Positions 1-13,600 of a DNA stretch of 64,000 bases are shown here, one piece after another. The position numbers and the translations under genes were made by a program. Source of the DNA: Neodontobutis hainanensis (taxonomy: Eukaryota; Chordata; Actinopteri; Gobiiformes; Odontobutidae); assembly GCA_024349245.1 (NCBI GenBank), contig JALDNG010000001.1, positions 4,082,501 to 4,146,500 on the forward strand. The letters run 5' to 3'. Under the pieces are notes generated by a model. It saw only the letters and a program-made list of their open reading frames with translations. It had not been told where the DNA came from and ran no database searches. Numbering within the stretch: the first letter of the stretch is position 1; every line of letters begins with the position of its first letter.

Positions 1-220
1 GACCTTTTTCTACATACCTACACGGAAGAAAGGGCAAAGATATCATTTATTTAGTTTCCTGTTACAATTTACTCTGAGCTCAGCAGGTAAGACAAGTCAA
101 CAGCTGAAGCCCAAACCCAAAAACAAGCAATTATCAGGAGCAAGAAGTTAGACACAATGAAAACACAGCAGTCACAACTAACACATAACTACTCAGTCAA
201 CAAGTTCTGAAGCACCTAAG

Positions 221-225
<5 letters not shown>

Positions 226-286
<61 letters not shown>
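226..286. repeat. (TA)n microsatellite
   Basis: An almost uninterrupted run of TA dinucleotides broken once by AGTATA. It is a simple-sequence repeat in intergenic DNA, and length polymorphism is likely. Confidence 0.95.
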
Positions 287-289
<3 letters not shown>

Positions 290-420
290 ACCAAGCACTT
301 TTCTTTGATTTAATTTGGTTTAAAAATGTATTGATGGTATTTCCTTTTTAGAGCCAGTTAGCACAAGAGCACTTTAACTGATCCACGCTCAGCCCTGGGA
401 AAGAAAGAAAACAGATATCT

Positions 421-506
421 GTGAAGGTTCTCTGTCATCCAGGTCATCTTGAAGAAAAGGTTAAAGCAAAAGCACCCGGACTCTGTTTTCAAGGTGAGAC
501 TACTTT
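421..506. mobile_element. Penelope-like terminal fragment
   Basis: GTGAAGGTTCTCTGTCATCC, AGGTCATCTTGAAGAAAAGG and TTAAAGCAAAAGCACCCGGA match the terminal words near the Penelope-like element at 34915-36012. Confidence 0.65.
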
Positions 507-583
507 GGGGTATTGTATGGTTTAAGTAAGTTTATGTACATTTTTATATTATTTATGGTTCTGGTTTATGTGTATGTAATATT

Positions 584-900
584 TTAACTTAGTTTTGAAA
601 AGCTAATGTTAACAAAAAAAGCCTTATCTGATTTAGTAGCGTCACAAAATTTTCTGTAAGTAAATATTTGCTTGACGTAACTCCAAGATGGATTGTTGTA
701 CCCAATCTTAAAGGTCAGACTAGTGAGGTGTAAGGCTCGTGCTTTGTCATTTATTAGAAAGACTTCGCTCCTGTTAATGTTCAGCTTGTAGCCTGTGAAA
801 CTACCAAAGTGACTGAGCAGCGACAAAGCAGAGGGAAGTGATTCAGCTGGATTAGATTCTATGTCTGTCCTCACATCTGTGGAGCGCTATCGCCAGGGAC
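584..900 (-). mobile_element. LINE reverse-transcriptase fragment (L1/Tx1-like)
   Basis: The minus strand encodes a stretch with the pattern LLSHFGSFTGYKLNINRSE followed by a region ending in a TFKIG-type block. This spacing (FG-x-SGYKLN-x-x-KSE, then PFKI) is what I know from the part of L1/Tx1-type LINE reverse transcriptases just downstream of the catalytic YADD. The open frame is about 96 codons with no start of its own and no catalytic motif left, so this is a short dead fragment. I infer the class from motif memory, not from a search. Confidence 0.6.
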
Positions 901-2946
901 TCTACAGACAAAGAGCATGAGGTGGGATTAAAATGTTTTCAGAGACTGATCCAAACGTTCATCACCTCCACACTGCCCATCACCAAGTACTCTTTTGAAA
1001 ATAAAATTTCAAAATAACCCCCTGTGGAACTTCATTACCCAAAATAGCATTAGCATCAAGGCCATATTGTGAGTTGGTGAATGAAAACATACAGCTTAAG
1101 GCTTTGGCCAACATAATTTTTTAATAGTTGCAATTGATTATTTGAATAAAAAAAAATTATAGATTTTTTTTAGCAGATTCCATGATAAAAGTTACATACA
1201 GTAGTGTTGCTTTGATAAACAGAACTATGTTTTAAAGCACTCACTCCTCTCTTCACCAGCATCAGAAGTGTTGTCAGTATCAACAGTGAGTTTGTCAGAG
1301 AAACAGTGACACTGAGGGCTCCTTAAAGGTGTTTGTGTCCTCCACCAGTCAGCCACCTTCACCTGGACAGATGGCTCTGACGCCACTGCTCTACTTACAG
1401 ACACTCCTCCTGCTGCTGCTGTGAGAGTGGAAATAAAAAAAATGCTGATTGGAGCGTTATTTCTGTTCTGGCAGCAGGAGCAGAAATAGTATCAGACGGG
1501 AACAGTGCAGTAGAGAAGATCCAGTTTGGTATAAGTCCTCATATGACACTAGAATCCATAACTAAAGGATTGTCTCTCTCTCTCTTGGTATGGAAAGTTT
1601 ATAGAAAACCTAAAGGGCCTCATGTAATTTTTTCCAAGTTAAATTTTTGACAACAGTATGCAAATCAATTTTAAAACCTATTTTCCTTCTAACCTATAGG
1701 GTAAATTAAATGAACAGTTAAGTTAAAAAACATTGCATATTTGGTTTTCAGGTGTGTACTGTGGCTAATATGGAGGTATTATTAGTCACTGCGTCATTTA
1801 GCTGCACTGCAAGGAAAAGGGGAAAAAATCCTGATAGTAAGTGATTATGCAGAGTTGTCTCAGCAAAAGATGAATCTGTGGAAAGACAATCTGTGGCTCC
1901 ATCAGCAGCAGCTAAAACCTGAACTTATGGCCTTTCAGTTAGTTAGAAATACCAAACATTTGTCTTTCTATTTGTAACAACCATAAACATATTCATATAT
2001 TTAATATATATTGTTGAAAATGTAGCGTAAATAGTTTAGGGTTGCCTTCTGCACCGAACAGGTCCTGAACGATGAGGATTTTGATGCAGGAACAAATAAG
2101 TGTATATGAAGGAATTATTATAAGATTTAAGGACCTAGGCTGCCATAAATAAGAAACATCTATTGCCATGTAAAGATCAACAAAAACAACACTGTGGAGC
2201 ACATTAAAAAAAAAAACATCCATTCCTGCTCTATACGCCTCCAGACTCTAGTTCAGTAAACCCATGAGAAGTGAAAACTGCCTACTGTAGCTTTAACTGC
2301 TCTATGCTAAAATGCTGATGATAACACTGTGAAATCATGTACTACATCTTAAAACAAAAATAGAGGTCTATTGACGCTGACTTTCAGGTGTCCTTTTTGT
2401 GGACAGTGGAATATTGTTAGAACAGATGACTCAGCAGAACATGGCGCTGTAAAGTTCGCTGTTACTTTAATAATTCACTAAAGACTCACATTGAGTCTTT
2501 AGAAATGGCTCAGAGAGAAAAGTAAATGTTGGATTTAACAATAGAGAAAGGTTTTTAACTATAATAATTGGTGGGATATGTTCTTGTCATGACGTATGGA
2601 AAGACTGGTCTCAGTTTGCTGGAGTCAGCAGGATGAGTTCCAGTCTGGAGCACAAGTGTAATTCAGTAACACAGAGGATGTGACCTCTTCAGGCTTTGTC
2701 AGCACTTATTGTTCATGTAAAGAGACATGTCTGACCCCTAGTGGCAGGTAAAGGGAACTTCATGTTCACATTACAGGACAAAGATGACATAGAGGAGCTC
2801 AATTACAAAACAAATAAAAATATAAAGGACATTTTAAATAAGAGAAGCACGGTAGATGCAAAGAAAAGTGAAATATATATATATTCCACCAGGAGGTGGC
2901 GATAATGCGCAAACTACTACCGAAAACTAAAGAACAAGATTTCAGA

Positions 2947-2954
2947 CATGCGCA
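2947..2954. promoter_or_regulatory. NRF1-like half site in the ddrgk1 promoter
   Basis: The sequence CATGCGCA lies about 110 bp upstream of the ddrgk1 start codon. NRF1 binds palindromes built from TGCGCA/TGCGCATG and is common in promoters of housekeeping genes. Only one half is well matched, so this is a candidate based on motif and position only. Confidence 0.35.
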
Positions 2955-3065
2955 GTGCAACTTCAGTGTAATATGGCTCTCCATCATTGATAGAGATCCT
3001 AGAGAGAGGGCCTGTCATTAAATAAACGTTGTTATTCCTAATATTTGGTAGTTTTCAGAAACATA

Positions 3066-6000
3066 ATGGATGTTGTATTATATGTAACAGCGGCGGTTCT
3101 TCTTCTCGTACTCATTTTGTTCGCGTTGAAGGTTCGGGGGAGAACGCAACAAGGTAAACAAAGTCTCTTGTGTTATTAATATCCATACAACTTACGGAGT
3201 TTACCAAAAAACTGACTGAGTCACTAACTACACATATGCGCATACGTTTGTCACTGCTCCGTACGACTCATCTTAGCTTTTAAAGCCAGTTATTTTCGTG
3301 TTCCCCCCCTAAACCTGTTACATTTAACTAGCTTACATTATATTAGCTTCATTAGCAGTGCAGCGCTACGTCATCACGCAGCTGTCAGACTACTGTTTAT
3401 GCTAAACTGTAAAATATTTAATAATAAAGACGTATGCCCAAATATACTACAGAATGGACCCAATGTAGCAGTTATGATAAATGCATACCTACAATAAATG
3501 AATGTGATGAGATAAGATAATATAAGATTTTATTGATCCCAGAAACATTCACAAGTTTACGATTTAAGGCAGCTCAAGGTTCAGAAGTCAAAAATAGAAA
3601 TAAAAGCATATCAGAACGTGTTAAATGTAAAAATTATATGGTAAAATATGATAATAATAATAAGTTGTACAATTTACATTCACTGTAGTTTAGATGATGT
3701 ATTATTTTGTAAAAATGTGTCTGACTATAGAATATAAAAACTTCAACTTCAACATTCAAAGTTCATATGAAAGGACGAAACTTTAAATATATAACTGAAA
3801 GGGCAAAGAATAGTGGATTTAAATTAGAACAGCTTTAGTTGCTACTAATGTCTCTTGCTAATAATGATACTAATGTCTAATGCTTTTACTGTATGAGCTG
3901 AATTGTGTTGACTTCCAGCTGATGAGGAACACCGGAGACATGTGGTCCAGGCTGTGGCCAGCCCTCCGCGCGCAGCCGCAGAGGAGCGAGGGGCCGGAAT
4001 GCCGCGCCGGCGGAGGAACCTGGCCTCAGTGATGGCCCACAGACGGCCCCAGAGAGAACAGCAGGAGCAGGGTGAGGACACAACATACAACCAGTCAAGC
4101 AAAGTGATATATCTGAGGAAAAATTCCAGAGACAGCATCTGTGGTGTGTTTCAGATGAGCCTGAGGACGAAGAGGATACAGAGACACAGAGTTTTCAGCC
4201 CACCGCCAAAATAGGAGCCAAGAAGCAGAAGAAACTGGAGGAGAAACAAGCCAAGAAAGCTCAGAGAGAGGTATAGGAGTGCACATCTCTTCACTGTGGA
4301 GGATAAAGATTTAAGAGGGAATGTGGTGACTGATGTTGATGTTGTGTGTTTAGGCTGAGCTGGAGGAGCGGGAGGAGAGAAAGAGAATGCAGGAGCTCCG
4401 AGAACAGGAGAGACGACAGGAGGACGAGCGGGAGAGAAAGCAGGAACTCAAACAGGTCACACTTCTGTCACATTATTAAAGCGGCGCCATTTGAGTTTCA
4501 CTTTAAATTCACGCCTGACGGTCTTAAAACTACACCGGAGGACTTTTTTAGACCTTTGGACTGTGTTTTTTTTTAGTTCTTTATTCTATTGGTAATACTA
4601 GTCTATAAATACTAACATTGCATCAGTATTTTTATGTGGTGTCAGATTTACAATTGTTGCCAATTTTGGGGACTTTAAAAAAGGACTCTACATTTATTTT
4701 TATTTATTTTTTAATAAAAAAAGAGTGACATGTATTCAAACTGGCAATTAAAGGGTTAAAATCCTTAGTTTTCAGTGGTAGAGCGGTCGTCCTACAACCA
4801 AAATGTTGGCGGTTCAATTCCCGCTCATGCCACATACTGTGTCCTTGAGCAAGAAACTTCACCTGCACCCACAGCACAGGTGTATGAAGGTGTGAGAATG
4901 TTTGGTGATGGTCGGAGAGTCGTGGGTGCAAAATGGCTGCCAGTGTGTGACTGTGGAGTGAATAAATAATGAACTATTTAAAGCATCTTTGGGTATCTTG
5001 AAAAGTGCTTGAAAAGTGGTATGCATTATTATTATTAGTTCTGAGCAGAGCTGGAGTAAATTAAGAGATTTATGCAGAAAAAAAATATTTATGTATAATG
5101 ATTTTAGGCAAGGCAATTTTATTTATTTAGCACAGTTTATACATCGGGTCATATAAAGTGCTTTACAGATATAAAAGACAAATTTAAAGTATACAGACAA
5201 TATTTGGAATAAGAAACAAGTAAAATACAGAATAAAAAATTTAAAGACAGAGTGCATATAAAACACTTTCAGTTGTCTTTAAAATGTAGGTTTTTAGCAC
5301 AAGGGATGGGTTTAGAGGACAGCACGTCTGTAGAGAGGGAAATACTTTGTGCTGTGCGCAGTTTGTTTAAATTATTTAGACTAAGGTTTCATAAAGGGTT
5401 TGGAATATACTCAGACCATTAATTCCAAAAAGTCTTCCCTTGCGTGTTTAATCATCAATGATTTCCTGTGTTTGGCCTGAAAATCTCAGTGGTTTTTCTT
5501 ACCAGGAGGAAGACGAGCGGCGTGCCAAGGAGGAGCAGGAGCGAAGGGAGGAGGAAGAGTATCAGAAGCTCAAGGCGTCGTTTATCATTGAGGATCAGGG
5601 AGAAGAGGAGCAGCTGACAGAAGATCAGGTCTCACCTCAAACTTCTTCTCATCAGTCTCAGACTCATCATGCTTTTATTTTAATAAATGTTACTATTTGT
5701 GTTCCTTCAGTCACAAAACCTTTTGCAAGAGTTCATCCAGTACATTGAGGTAACTCCAAATCCAAATTCACATGTTTCGAGTTTTCCAGGACTGAGAGTG
5801 TGTTGTATGTACTCTGCAGAACTCTAAGGTGGTGCTGCTGGAGGACTTGGCCTCTCACTTTGGGATGAGGACACAGGACGCCATTAAAAGAGTGCAAGAG
5901 CTGTTGGCAGAGGGCTCACTCACAGGTTAGTGCTGCACTTTTCGGTTTTATTAAACGTTAAGACTGAAGGTAAAACCAGGTCAGTCTGTTTGAATTGAGC

Positions 6001-6604
6001 TGCTCCAATTGATCCACTGCCATCAGAAACCACCAGCCAATCACATTCCCCGCTGCTGCACAATTAGAAAGTTGTATTAGATATTGTAGATTTTATTTAG
6101 TTTAAAAGAATATATCTGTACAGTTTTTAACTTACAAACTTGTGCTTACACAGTGAAAAGCCTCAAATCATTACATTGCTCATTGTCAACTGATGGACCA
6201 AAGACGTTTTTTTTTCATCTGAAGAGCAGTAGCCTTTTATCGTTTCCATCTGAGAGGCACAAGTTTTATCAGCAGGTTTCACTCTGAGAGAAATGAGCAG
6301 GAATCTAAAACTACTGCAATCCAAAAGCCACCGATATAAATTTAGAAGAAACAAGATGAAATCAAATGTAATTTGTTGAGTTTGAGCTGGACAGTGTCAT
6401 GTATGAAGAGTCTGACCTTTACCTGACCCCTCTCTTTCTAAAGGAGTGATTGACGACAGAGGAAAGTTCATCTCCATCACTCCCGAGGAGCTGAACTCCG
6501 TGGCTCAGTTCATCAAACAGAGAGGCCGAGTGTCCATCACAGAGCTGGCCCAGGCCAGTAACCGGCTGATCCGCCTGACACCTGAGAGCCGCGTCGCCAT
6601 CTGA
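3066..6604 (+). CDS. ddrgk1: DDRGK domain-containing protein 1 (UFBP1), ufmylation adaptor
   Basis: Coding exons: 3066-3153, 3919-4071, 4155-4270, 4354-4455, 5506-5628, 5711-5749, 5820-5925 and 6444-6604, all with GT-AG borders and compatible phases, giving 295 aa (human about 314). Residues 3-24 form an N-terminal hydrophobic ER-membrane anchor. A basic linker follows, then a highly charged E/R/K-rich coiled coil (about 100-176). FIIEDQGEEE (about 179-188) resembles a UFM1-interacting segment. The C-terminal winged-helix (PCI-like) part contains the name-giving DDRGK at 246-250 and ends in VAI. By family knowledge DDRGK1 holds the UFL1 ligase at the ER membrane and works in ribosome ufmylation, ER-phagy and ER stress control. 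The start is the first ATG before the hydrophobic anchor. Intron 4 carries a SINE and another dispersed repeat. Confidence 0.95.
4768..5036 (+). mobile_element. tRNA-derived SINE in ddrgk1 intron 4
   Basis: The head reads GTGGTAGAGCGGTCG, like a tRNA A box, and GGTTCAATTCC, like a B box. It is followed by the CCTTGAGCAAGAAACTTCAC-type body and an ATT-repeat tail (ATTATTATTATT). The same body recurs at 31506. The copy is in the sense orientation of the gene. Confidence 0.75.
5104..5400. repeat. Dispersed fish repeat (GGCAAGGCAATTTTATTTATT type)
   Basis: This intronic block begins GGCAAGGCAATTTTATTTAT and continues to AAAGTGCTTTACAG, the pattern of a very common fish interspersed repeat that I recall as LINE-related. 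A diverged relative appears near 30961-31045 in the arl6ip6 intron. The exact family cannot be fixed without a repeat library. Confidence 0.45.
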
Positions 6605-7646
6605 CCCATACGGACTCTCACACCTGCTGAAGCCATTTCATTCAAGTGAAAATATATAATTTATATATACGCAAAAAAAATAGGACTGTATTAGTGAGTT
6701 GTATATTTCTTGAAAAGTAAAAACATGGGAAACTTTTGTTTGGGTTTTATTTCTATTTCTATGATGTAACCCTTTTTATGCTCATTACTCTTTAGAGATT
6801 TTTAGACACCATTAGCAGAAAGGGTCGTGCATCTTTCTGAGCTTTTTTTTATTTATTTATTTTTAAATATACTGTACACTGCCAATTAGAGTCCATCAAG
6901 CCAATGTTTCTGTTCAACAGGGGTGCATCGCTTAGAAAAAATAATCCCCTCAAGTTTTATATAAAGGAAGATGTCACTTGGCAGCCTGTCAAGTTTGTTA
7001 ACGCTGTGAGTTATTGAGGAAATAAGATTATTAAAGTATTTACTCTTCCTTCACAAGCATAAACAAGAGTGACATCTCATTCTTAAACCCTAGGATTTAA
7101 TCTGATGCTGGCCCACCCTTTGCAGCAATAACAACTTCAAAGGTTTAGGAGTGTGTTTATGGGAATGTTTGACCGTTCAGAAGTGCATTTGTGATGTCAG
7201 ACACTGATGTTGGACGAGAAGGCCTGGCTCACAGTCTCCGCTTTATTTCATCCCAAAGGTGTTCTGTCGGGTTGAAGTCAAGTTCAACCACAAACTCGCT
7301 CATCCATGTCTTTGTGCACTGGTGAAGGGCCATCTCCAAACTGTTCCCACAAAGTTGTTCTAGTACTACCTGAATACTTTTGGCAATATAGTGTATGTTT
7401 AGAAAGATTACCCATGTGCATATGATTTAATGTCTTTATTGGTAAGTTTTGTTTGAGATTAAATAAAAGAAAGGGTCAATGCAGGCTCACAATGTTAAGT
7501 CGTCAGAAAAGGCAAAGTAAACATTTCTCACGTTTTTAATCAAATATATTTGTATCACTTTCTTTTTAGCAACATAATTATGACAGTTACATATATACAA
7601 AAGGATTTACTATACGTTATAAAATACAGATGTGACTGTGGTGTCA
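6605..7646. other. ddrgk1-cars2 tail-to-tail spacer
   Basis: This is the 3' UTR zone of two convergent genes. Apart from AT-rich sequence it holds a deletion derivative of a Tc1-like transposon. No further coding sequence was seen. Confidence 0.6.
7095..7396 (-). mobile_element. Internally deleted Tc1-like transposon remnant
   Basis: The + strand shows CTTTGCAGCAATAACAACTT, GGTTTAGGAGTGTGTTTATG and GATGTTGGACGAGAAGGCCT, and ends at ACTTTTGGCAATATAGTGTA. These are characteristic pieces of an abundant fish Tc1-like element whose terminal repeat begins TACACTATATTGCC. Several hundred bases of the transposase region are missing and no open frame remains. I assign the family from memory of this repeat. 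Confidence 0.65.
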
Positions 7647-10600
7647 TCAGCTGGACGTCTCCTGGACACTTTCTGTTTCCTTCTGCTTTTCCTTCAGACT
7701 CTGTTTCCTCTGTGTTATCTCCCAGGTTGAAGTTGCTCCTCTGTCCTGCAAAACATGTTTAACACATTTTGGAAAATTTCTGGATTATAATTTTCCTCAT
7801 TACCACCTCACCTACCTTTATTAGCACTCCCAGAGCTGCCAGTTCATCCCTGAAGGTGTCGCAGGCTTTGAGCAGAGGGACTCTGTCGGGGTAAAGCCCA
7901 CTGCTCTGCTCTTGACGTGTGAGAGCAAACGTTCGAACGTCGCTCCTGAAACGGGTCAGCTGGTCCATGACGGCCTCCAGACACTCCAAGTTACTCACCG
8001 CATGAGCCTCCTGCCACAAAATAAACAGTTATTTCAGACATGGACCATTTCTACTGCACCTCAAGAGCAGTGTTGTTGTCATAACAGGATTATTAGAGTT
8101 GATAACTATAGTAGTTATACTCTTGGAGTTGATGAAGTGTATTATTAACTTGTTTTGTTAAAAGGAGTTGGATAAGCAGGTATAACATGTAGAAATTACA
8201 TATGTATTTTACTAGTGCGTTAATACTGACCGTGCTGTTTAATGTGTCAATCCCATATGTGTCAAAGATGTCCCGGATGTAGCTGACCATGGCACCAAAC
8301 ACCGCAGGGCTTCGGGCCGCTCCATCAGACTGCACACAGGAAACATTACAACACAAGTCTCATCACACAGAACTCAAAAATATTTGGTTTAATTAATGTG
8401 AAAGTCATTCTTTTATTATGTTAGCTATGTTAACTATGCATTCAAATGATATTCATCCAAGGATGCTTATCCTGCAGGTGTGTGTGAACGCAGTGGATAA
8501 AAAAAAAAAAGAGATAACACTCTTATTAAAATTAGGTACATGTTAAAAAAAAGACCTAGGTATATATTGTCAGCAATTTTACACTTATCACATCATCTTA
8601 GAAATGTTTTACAGCATTAAATGCTTTTAAGAACATGATTGCTTTTGCCTCTGCTCTCACTCACCACAATGACCCAAACCATTCATCCAAATCAATACTA
8701 CAATGGCTTCTAGAGACTATTGTATCCGACTATTTTTAAGCAGTCTGGTGCCATTGACAAACTACATTTTGCCGCTGCTCTGTTCTGCTGCTGAGTCACG
8801 TGACGACATGGCGACACACACACCTGTCTACTGTTTAAATGACCCGCACAGCCCTACATCTCACTCAGTGCAGTAGCAGAGGAGGAGTTTGTGTGTGCAA
8901 ATGTGAGGAAAAAAATAATAATTTTTTAGATTTGGCTTCGTCAAGGTGAGACGTCACCTCTAAACTCGCAAAACTGCCTTCATCTACAGGAAAGAAAACA
9001 ACGACAACGCCCCTAAAAAAAACCCTAAAAAAAAAAAAAAAATCAATTACCTATTTTGAAACCAAAACTATTTTTGCTGAAAAGCGACTAGTTTGCAGGC
9101 AGGGACTCCTTATTGTGCATCTTGAAACAGCCACAGCAGTTTTTTTCAAAGAGTCCTGTATTTCAGCTGAAGTTATTTGTGGGTTTTTGTTTGCAACCCA
9201 AACAATTTTCCTTGCTGACATTCTTGTTGGTCTACCTGACGTTGGTTTGGTTTCAACAGAATCCCTCATTTTCCACTTCTTAATTACAGTTTAAACACTA
9301 AATACAAAACACGAAAAATAAATAAATCACAAATTCTGCCAGGGAAACTTATGAGCACAACTGTATAAAAAGGAGGATTGTTTGTTTCTAGTTTTGATCC
9401 ACTGTGTTTGTAATAAATGTAAACAGTACCTTAGAAACAGGCTGTAGCTGGCAGTTTGCGTGATAGACCAGATTCATTACAGCACTCATGGCTCTTGGTG
9501 TATCAAAGTCATCTGCCAGTGCTGTCAACACTGCAGTTTTGGTCTCAGCCAGTCTGACAGAAAATTACACAGCACACAAAATGAATTAGTCACTTCAAAA
9601 CACAGATCACTTTCAACCTACTGGGTAAAATCCTAAATTTTACCCAATTTTATATCTACTTTTTCCAGAGGAGAGCCTCCTCCACAGCTGAGCAGAGTAG
9701 CTGACCCTTCATATAAGCCTGAGCGCTGTTTACAAATGTGGCCACGGTCTCCAGAGACGTCCTGGCCTCCAACATGCTGCCATCACTGTAGTCTATACCT
9801 GCACACAGCATTAAAATACTATTACAAACATCTCAAAACGGTTCTTCTGGGTTTGTTTGCTTTGGTGTCTTTCTTATACTTCACCTGATCTGTATTTGGT
9901 CAAAAGGCAAAACATTCGGAATTCACTAGCGGAGTAAGACTGTAGAAAATTCTGAGACGAGAAAAAAGGAGTGATTATAAGAAAAAAGTACAGTTAATAA
10001 AATGCCAGCATATTCCGTTTGAATCAATTAACATAATGATTTTACTTTTATGGTGATGTAGTTCTTGAGAGATTTGGACATCTTTTCTGCTCGGCCTTTG
10101 AGATGTAAATGACCTGAGCACAGAAACCAAAATAAATAAATAAAAATGGACACAGAAAACTTAAGACATAAAAAGGAGACTGAGACCCCTTTCAGAACTT
10201 ACATTTCTATGAGGACCTCTAACTATGAGGACTAACGCATGTGTCCATTACTGATATCTTTTTATTGAGGAAACATATGGATCATACACATAAACAAGTC
10301 CCAGTTGAACCCCTTCCGTTTTTGTTATTTTATTAATAAAACAGTGAAGGCAAAAAAGAGCATGCACACACACTAAAAATAAAAAATGTATAAAATACAC
10401 ACACACATGGGGATGGAGTGGTAGAGCTAGTGCTTTAAGGATTTAGAATGGTCTATAAATGACAGCTTTATCTTCCCAACTTAGGCAATGACATGAGCTT
10501 TTGTAATATGGAACCACACAGAAACGGAAGATGCTTTAGAGGCTTTCCAGAGAAGCAAAATGCTCTACGTAAAACACTGAACAAGCAGGGTATCCATGAC

Positions 10601-13600
10601 AGGACACCACAGAGGAAGCCACGGCCTACTAAAAAGAACATTGCTGCACGCCTGATGTTTAATTCTAAGGGTTCACTTACTTTTTCCGCTGCCATTTTGA
10701 GTGTGTTCAATATAGACATAAAATTTCAGAATTTTTTTTGTGTAATTATTTTTAGACACATTATGTTTGTCAATACCCTTGCCTTAGATGAATTCATAAA
10801 ACCGTGAAATTCCAAAAGGTTCAAATTTTTGCTTGCCACTGAATAATATGTATTCAAGTGTTCACACACCAGGAACCTCCGAGTGAGCCCTGAGATCTAA
10901 TCTCTCACAGCACATGCAGGGTGAATCAGATCTTGCGTTAGAGCTGGTTACTTTTCTATCTGGACTACAGCTGCCACTTGATGCTGCAACCCTGCTTTGT
11001 ACTAGCACTGACTTTTACTGTAAAAGTCATAAATCTGCTTGAAACCTGAATCTGTTCTGAATAGATAAAGATGCTGGTACACCTGGAGTTACCCGAGTGA
11101 AGGAAATAGTTGCACCACTGTCCACACTGGTGATAGGCCTCACTCTGAGCGATCTCGTTCTCGTGGTGAGGAAAGGCCAGGTCGATGCCTCCAGAGTGAA
11201 TGTCCAGCTGACTGCCAAATACCGAGCTACCACAGGGCAAAGGGCAGCAATACAGAAATAAATATAAGATCTAACAATGGCAATATCATTATTCTGCATC
11301 AATCACTGCTGAGTCACTGTGATTCAAACCTGGCGACAGTTGAACATTCGATGTGCCAGCCAGGTCTGCCTCTGCCCCAAGGAGAATCCCAATACGGCTC
11401 CTGGGGTTTGGAGTTCTTCCACAGAGCAAAGTCTCGAGGGTCCCGTTTGTTTGAGCTGCCTTCAATACAGGATCGCAAAATCTAATATGATATACAGTTA
11501 CGCTCATAAGTTCACATATCCTGGCAGAATTTGTGATTGTTTGGCCATTTTTCAGAGAATATGAATGATAACACAAAAACCTATTCTTTCACTCATAGTT
11601 AGTGGCTGGGTGAAGCCATTTATTGTCAAACAATTGTGTTTACTAAATCATAATGACAACAGAAACTACCCAAATGACATGCTATATCTCTTAACATCTT
11701 GAACTCAACGATCCAAGACTTTTTCAATGTAAACAAAAGGCTTCACAAATCTGGTGAAGATTTGTTGAAAAGATGGTTCACAAATCTGTTCAAATCTGAG
11801 TTAGTGAGCACTTATTTAACAGAATTTATATTTTCTTTACACCCCTACCGTAGTGGCCTAGTAGCACAAGCCACTACAAAATAATGCCCACAACCAAGAG
11901 GAAAATGTAGTTACACCAATGACCGGCATCCGATCCAGCTTTTTATCTGTATCAAGACTAGTTTCAGGTCCAAGTTCTGGATACATGCAATGTCTACCCC
12001 TAAGCCACAACCTTAGTCAGGCAAATACCAAATTGTTTCATCTATTTTCTTCAAGTTTAACAGAGCAGAGTTTATAGCTAGAGTAAAATCTAATACAGAT
12101 GTTCATTACGTGAAATGGACATAACAAAATTTATAATGACATAGACATCAAACTTACCAGATTCAGCCTGGGACTGCATTGCTCCAACAAACCTGCCATA
12201 ACGATCACCGATGGACTGAAGGTCAAAGTACACATCACCTGAAACCAAAGTCCTATTGTCAATTCTTCAACATTAAATGTTGATAACAAAAAATTAGAGC
12301 AGGAATTTACCTTCACTGGCGTAAGCGTGTCCATTTCTAATGATTTGTTCAATAAAGGTGATGATGTGGTGCAAGTTCTCAGTGACTCTTAAATACACTG
12401 TAGGAGGAAGCACCTAAAACACATCAAGACAGGATTCAAAATCAGTAAATAACACTATTCCATCTTGTTGCATCAGCAATGGCTTCTCACCTTTAATGAG
12501 AGCATATCCTTCTTAAATTCATCCTCAAACATTCTCGTTAACACAGACGGGGGAAGGTTCTCCTATGAACCAGAATAGAGAGACACTGTTAAGATTTGAA
12601 TACTGAGAATTGAGTGTAACTTTTTGAATGTGTACATACTTCCCTGCTTCTTTTGATTATTTTGTCGTCGATATCTGTGATAACCATGGCGTGGATGACG
12701 GTGATCCCAAAGAGTCTGGTGATGATCCTCTGCAAGATGTCAAACCTCACATAGGAGCTGGGACAGTCATTTGAATAATATTATTAAGACTGGCTGTGAA
12801 GGTTCTCAGGTTTACCTTTTCTTTATTATTAAGACTGGTTTCAAATGCATTCAGTGCTGGTAATTTTTCTGTGTGTGCAATAGATGCTGTGTCATTTCAT
12901 ATCAAATACAGATGGCCTATCCTACATTAAATCTAACATTTATTTAACACTTTAGCCTGGTCTTAGTAGAATGTTCTCAGTCCTCCAAACTGGAACAATT
13001 TTTTCCCAAAAACCCACTGGCAGATGAAAATTGCGTCGGAAAGTCTTTTCATAATCATAATCTAATAAACATTATAAATGTCTATGGACAAGTCTTTTGA
13101 GGTTTGCAGCAGTGATTGGTATTCGTCAAAACAGGGAGCTTTTGTTTGGACATGAGACAGGGAGTGTAACAGTCCCCATTAAATAGGGACACATGGTCAC
13201 CCCTAGTAGATAGATTTGTATATGTTATTGGAATGAACATTATTGTTTTAGTTCAGTTTGACTTTGCAGTGTTACTGCCCTGGTGCCAACACTTACCACG
13301 CATGACCCAGGTGTGCATGGTCGTAGACGGTGGGACCACAGCTGTACCTGGAACACAACATACAGCTTATAGAACACAAATATGACTCGAAGAATACTGT
13401 AGTCTATGCTTCATACCAAGTGGCTATTTTCTCTTTTGCCAGTATGAGAGGCTCTTTTTGTTTAGTGAGGCTGTTATACATCTTGATGCCTGTGTCAAAC
13501 CCGTTAGGTCTTGTCCATTTCTTGCCCGCAGCGGTGCAACTACAACAAGGACTGTGGGATGTCCTCTGTGGGACATAGCAGACTGACACACCGGCACGGA

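Larger units (their letters stand above)
1..3065. other. Intergenic region upstream of ddrgk1
   Basis: This stretch holds the (TA)n tract, a Penelope-like terminal fragment near 421-506 and the LINE fragment near 584-900. A short open leader-like peptide begins at 1371 (see findings). Nothing else with coding character was seen between about 1430 and 2940. The last hundred bases should contain the ddrgk1 promoter and 5' UTR. Confidence 0.6.

Noticed and set aside
3942..4214. Long plus-strand frame overlapping ddrgk1 exons 2 and 3
   Set aside because: Wrong frame beyond the exon 2 donor; the spliced ddrgk1 frame explains the sequence better.
10493..10807. 104-codon open frame in a cars2 intron
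   Set aside because: Explained by the internally deleted Tc1-like transposon there; the catalytic core is absent.
11027..11302. Second minus-strand frame over the cars2 HHENE exon
   Set aside because: Shadow of the true cars2 frame, which carries the conserved synthetase motifs.
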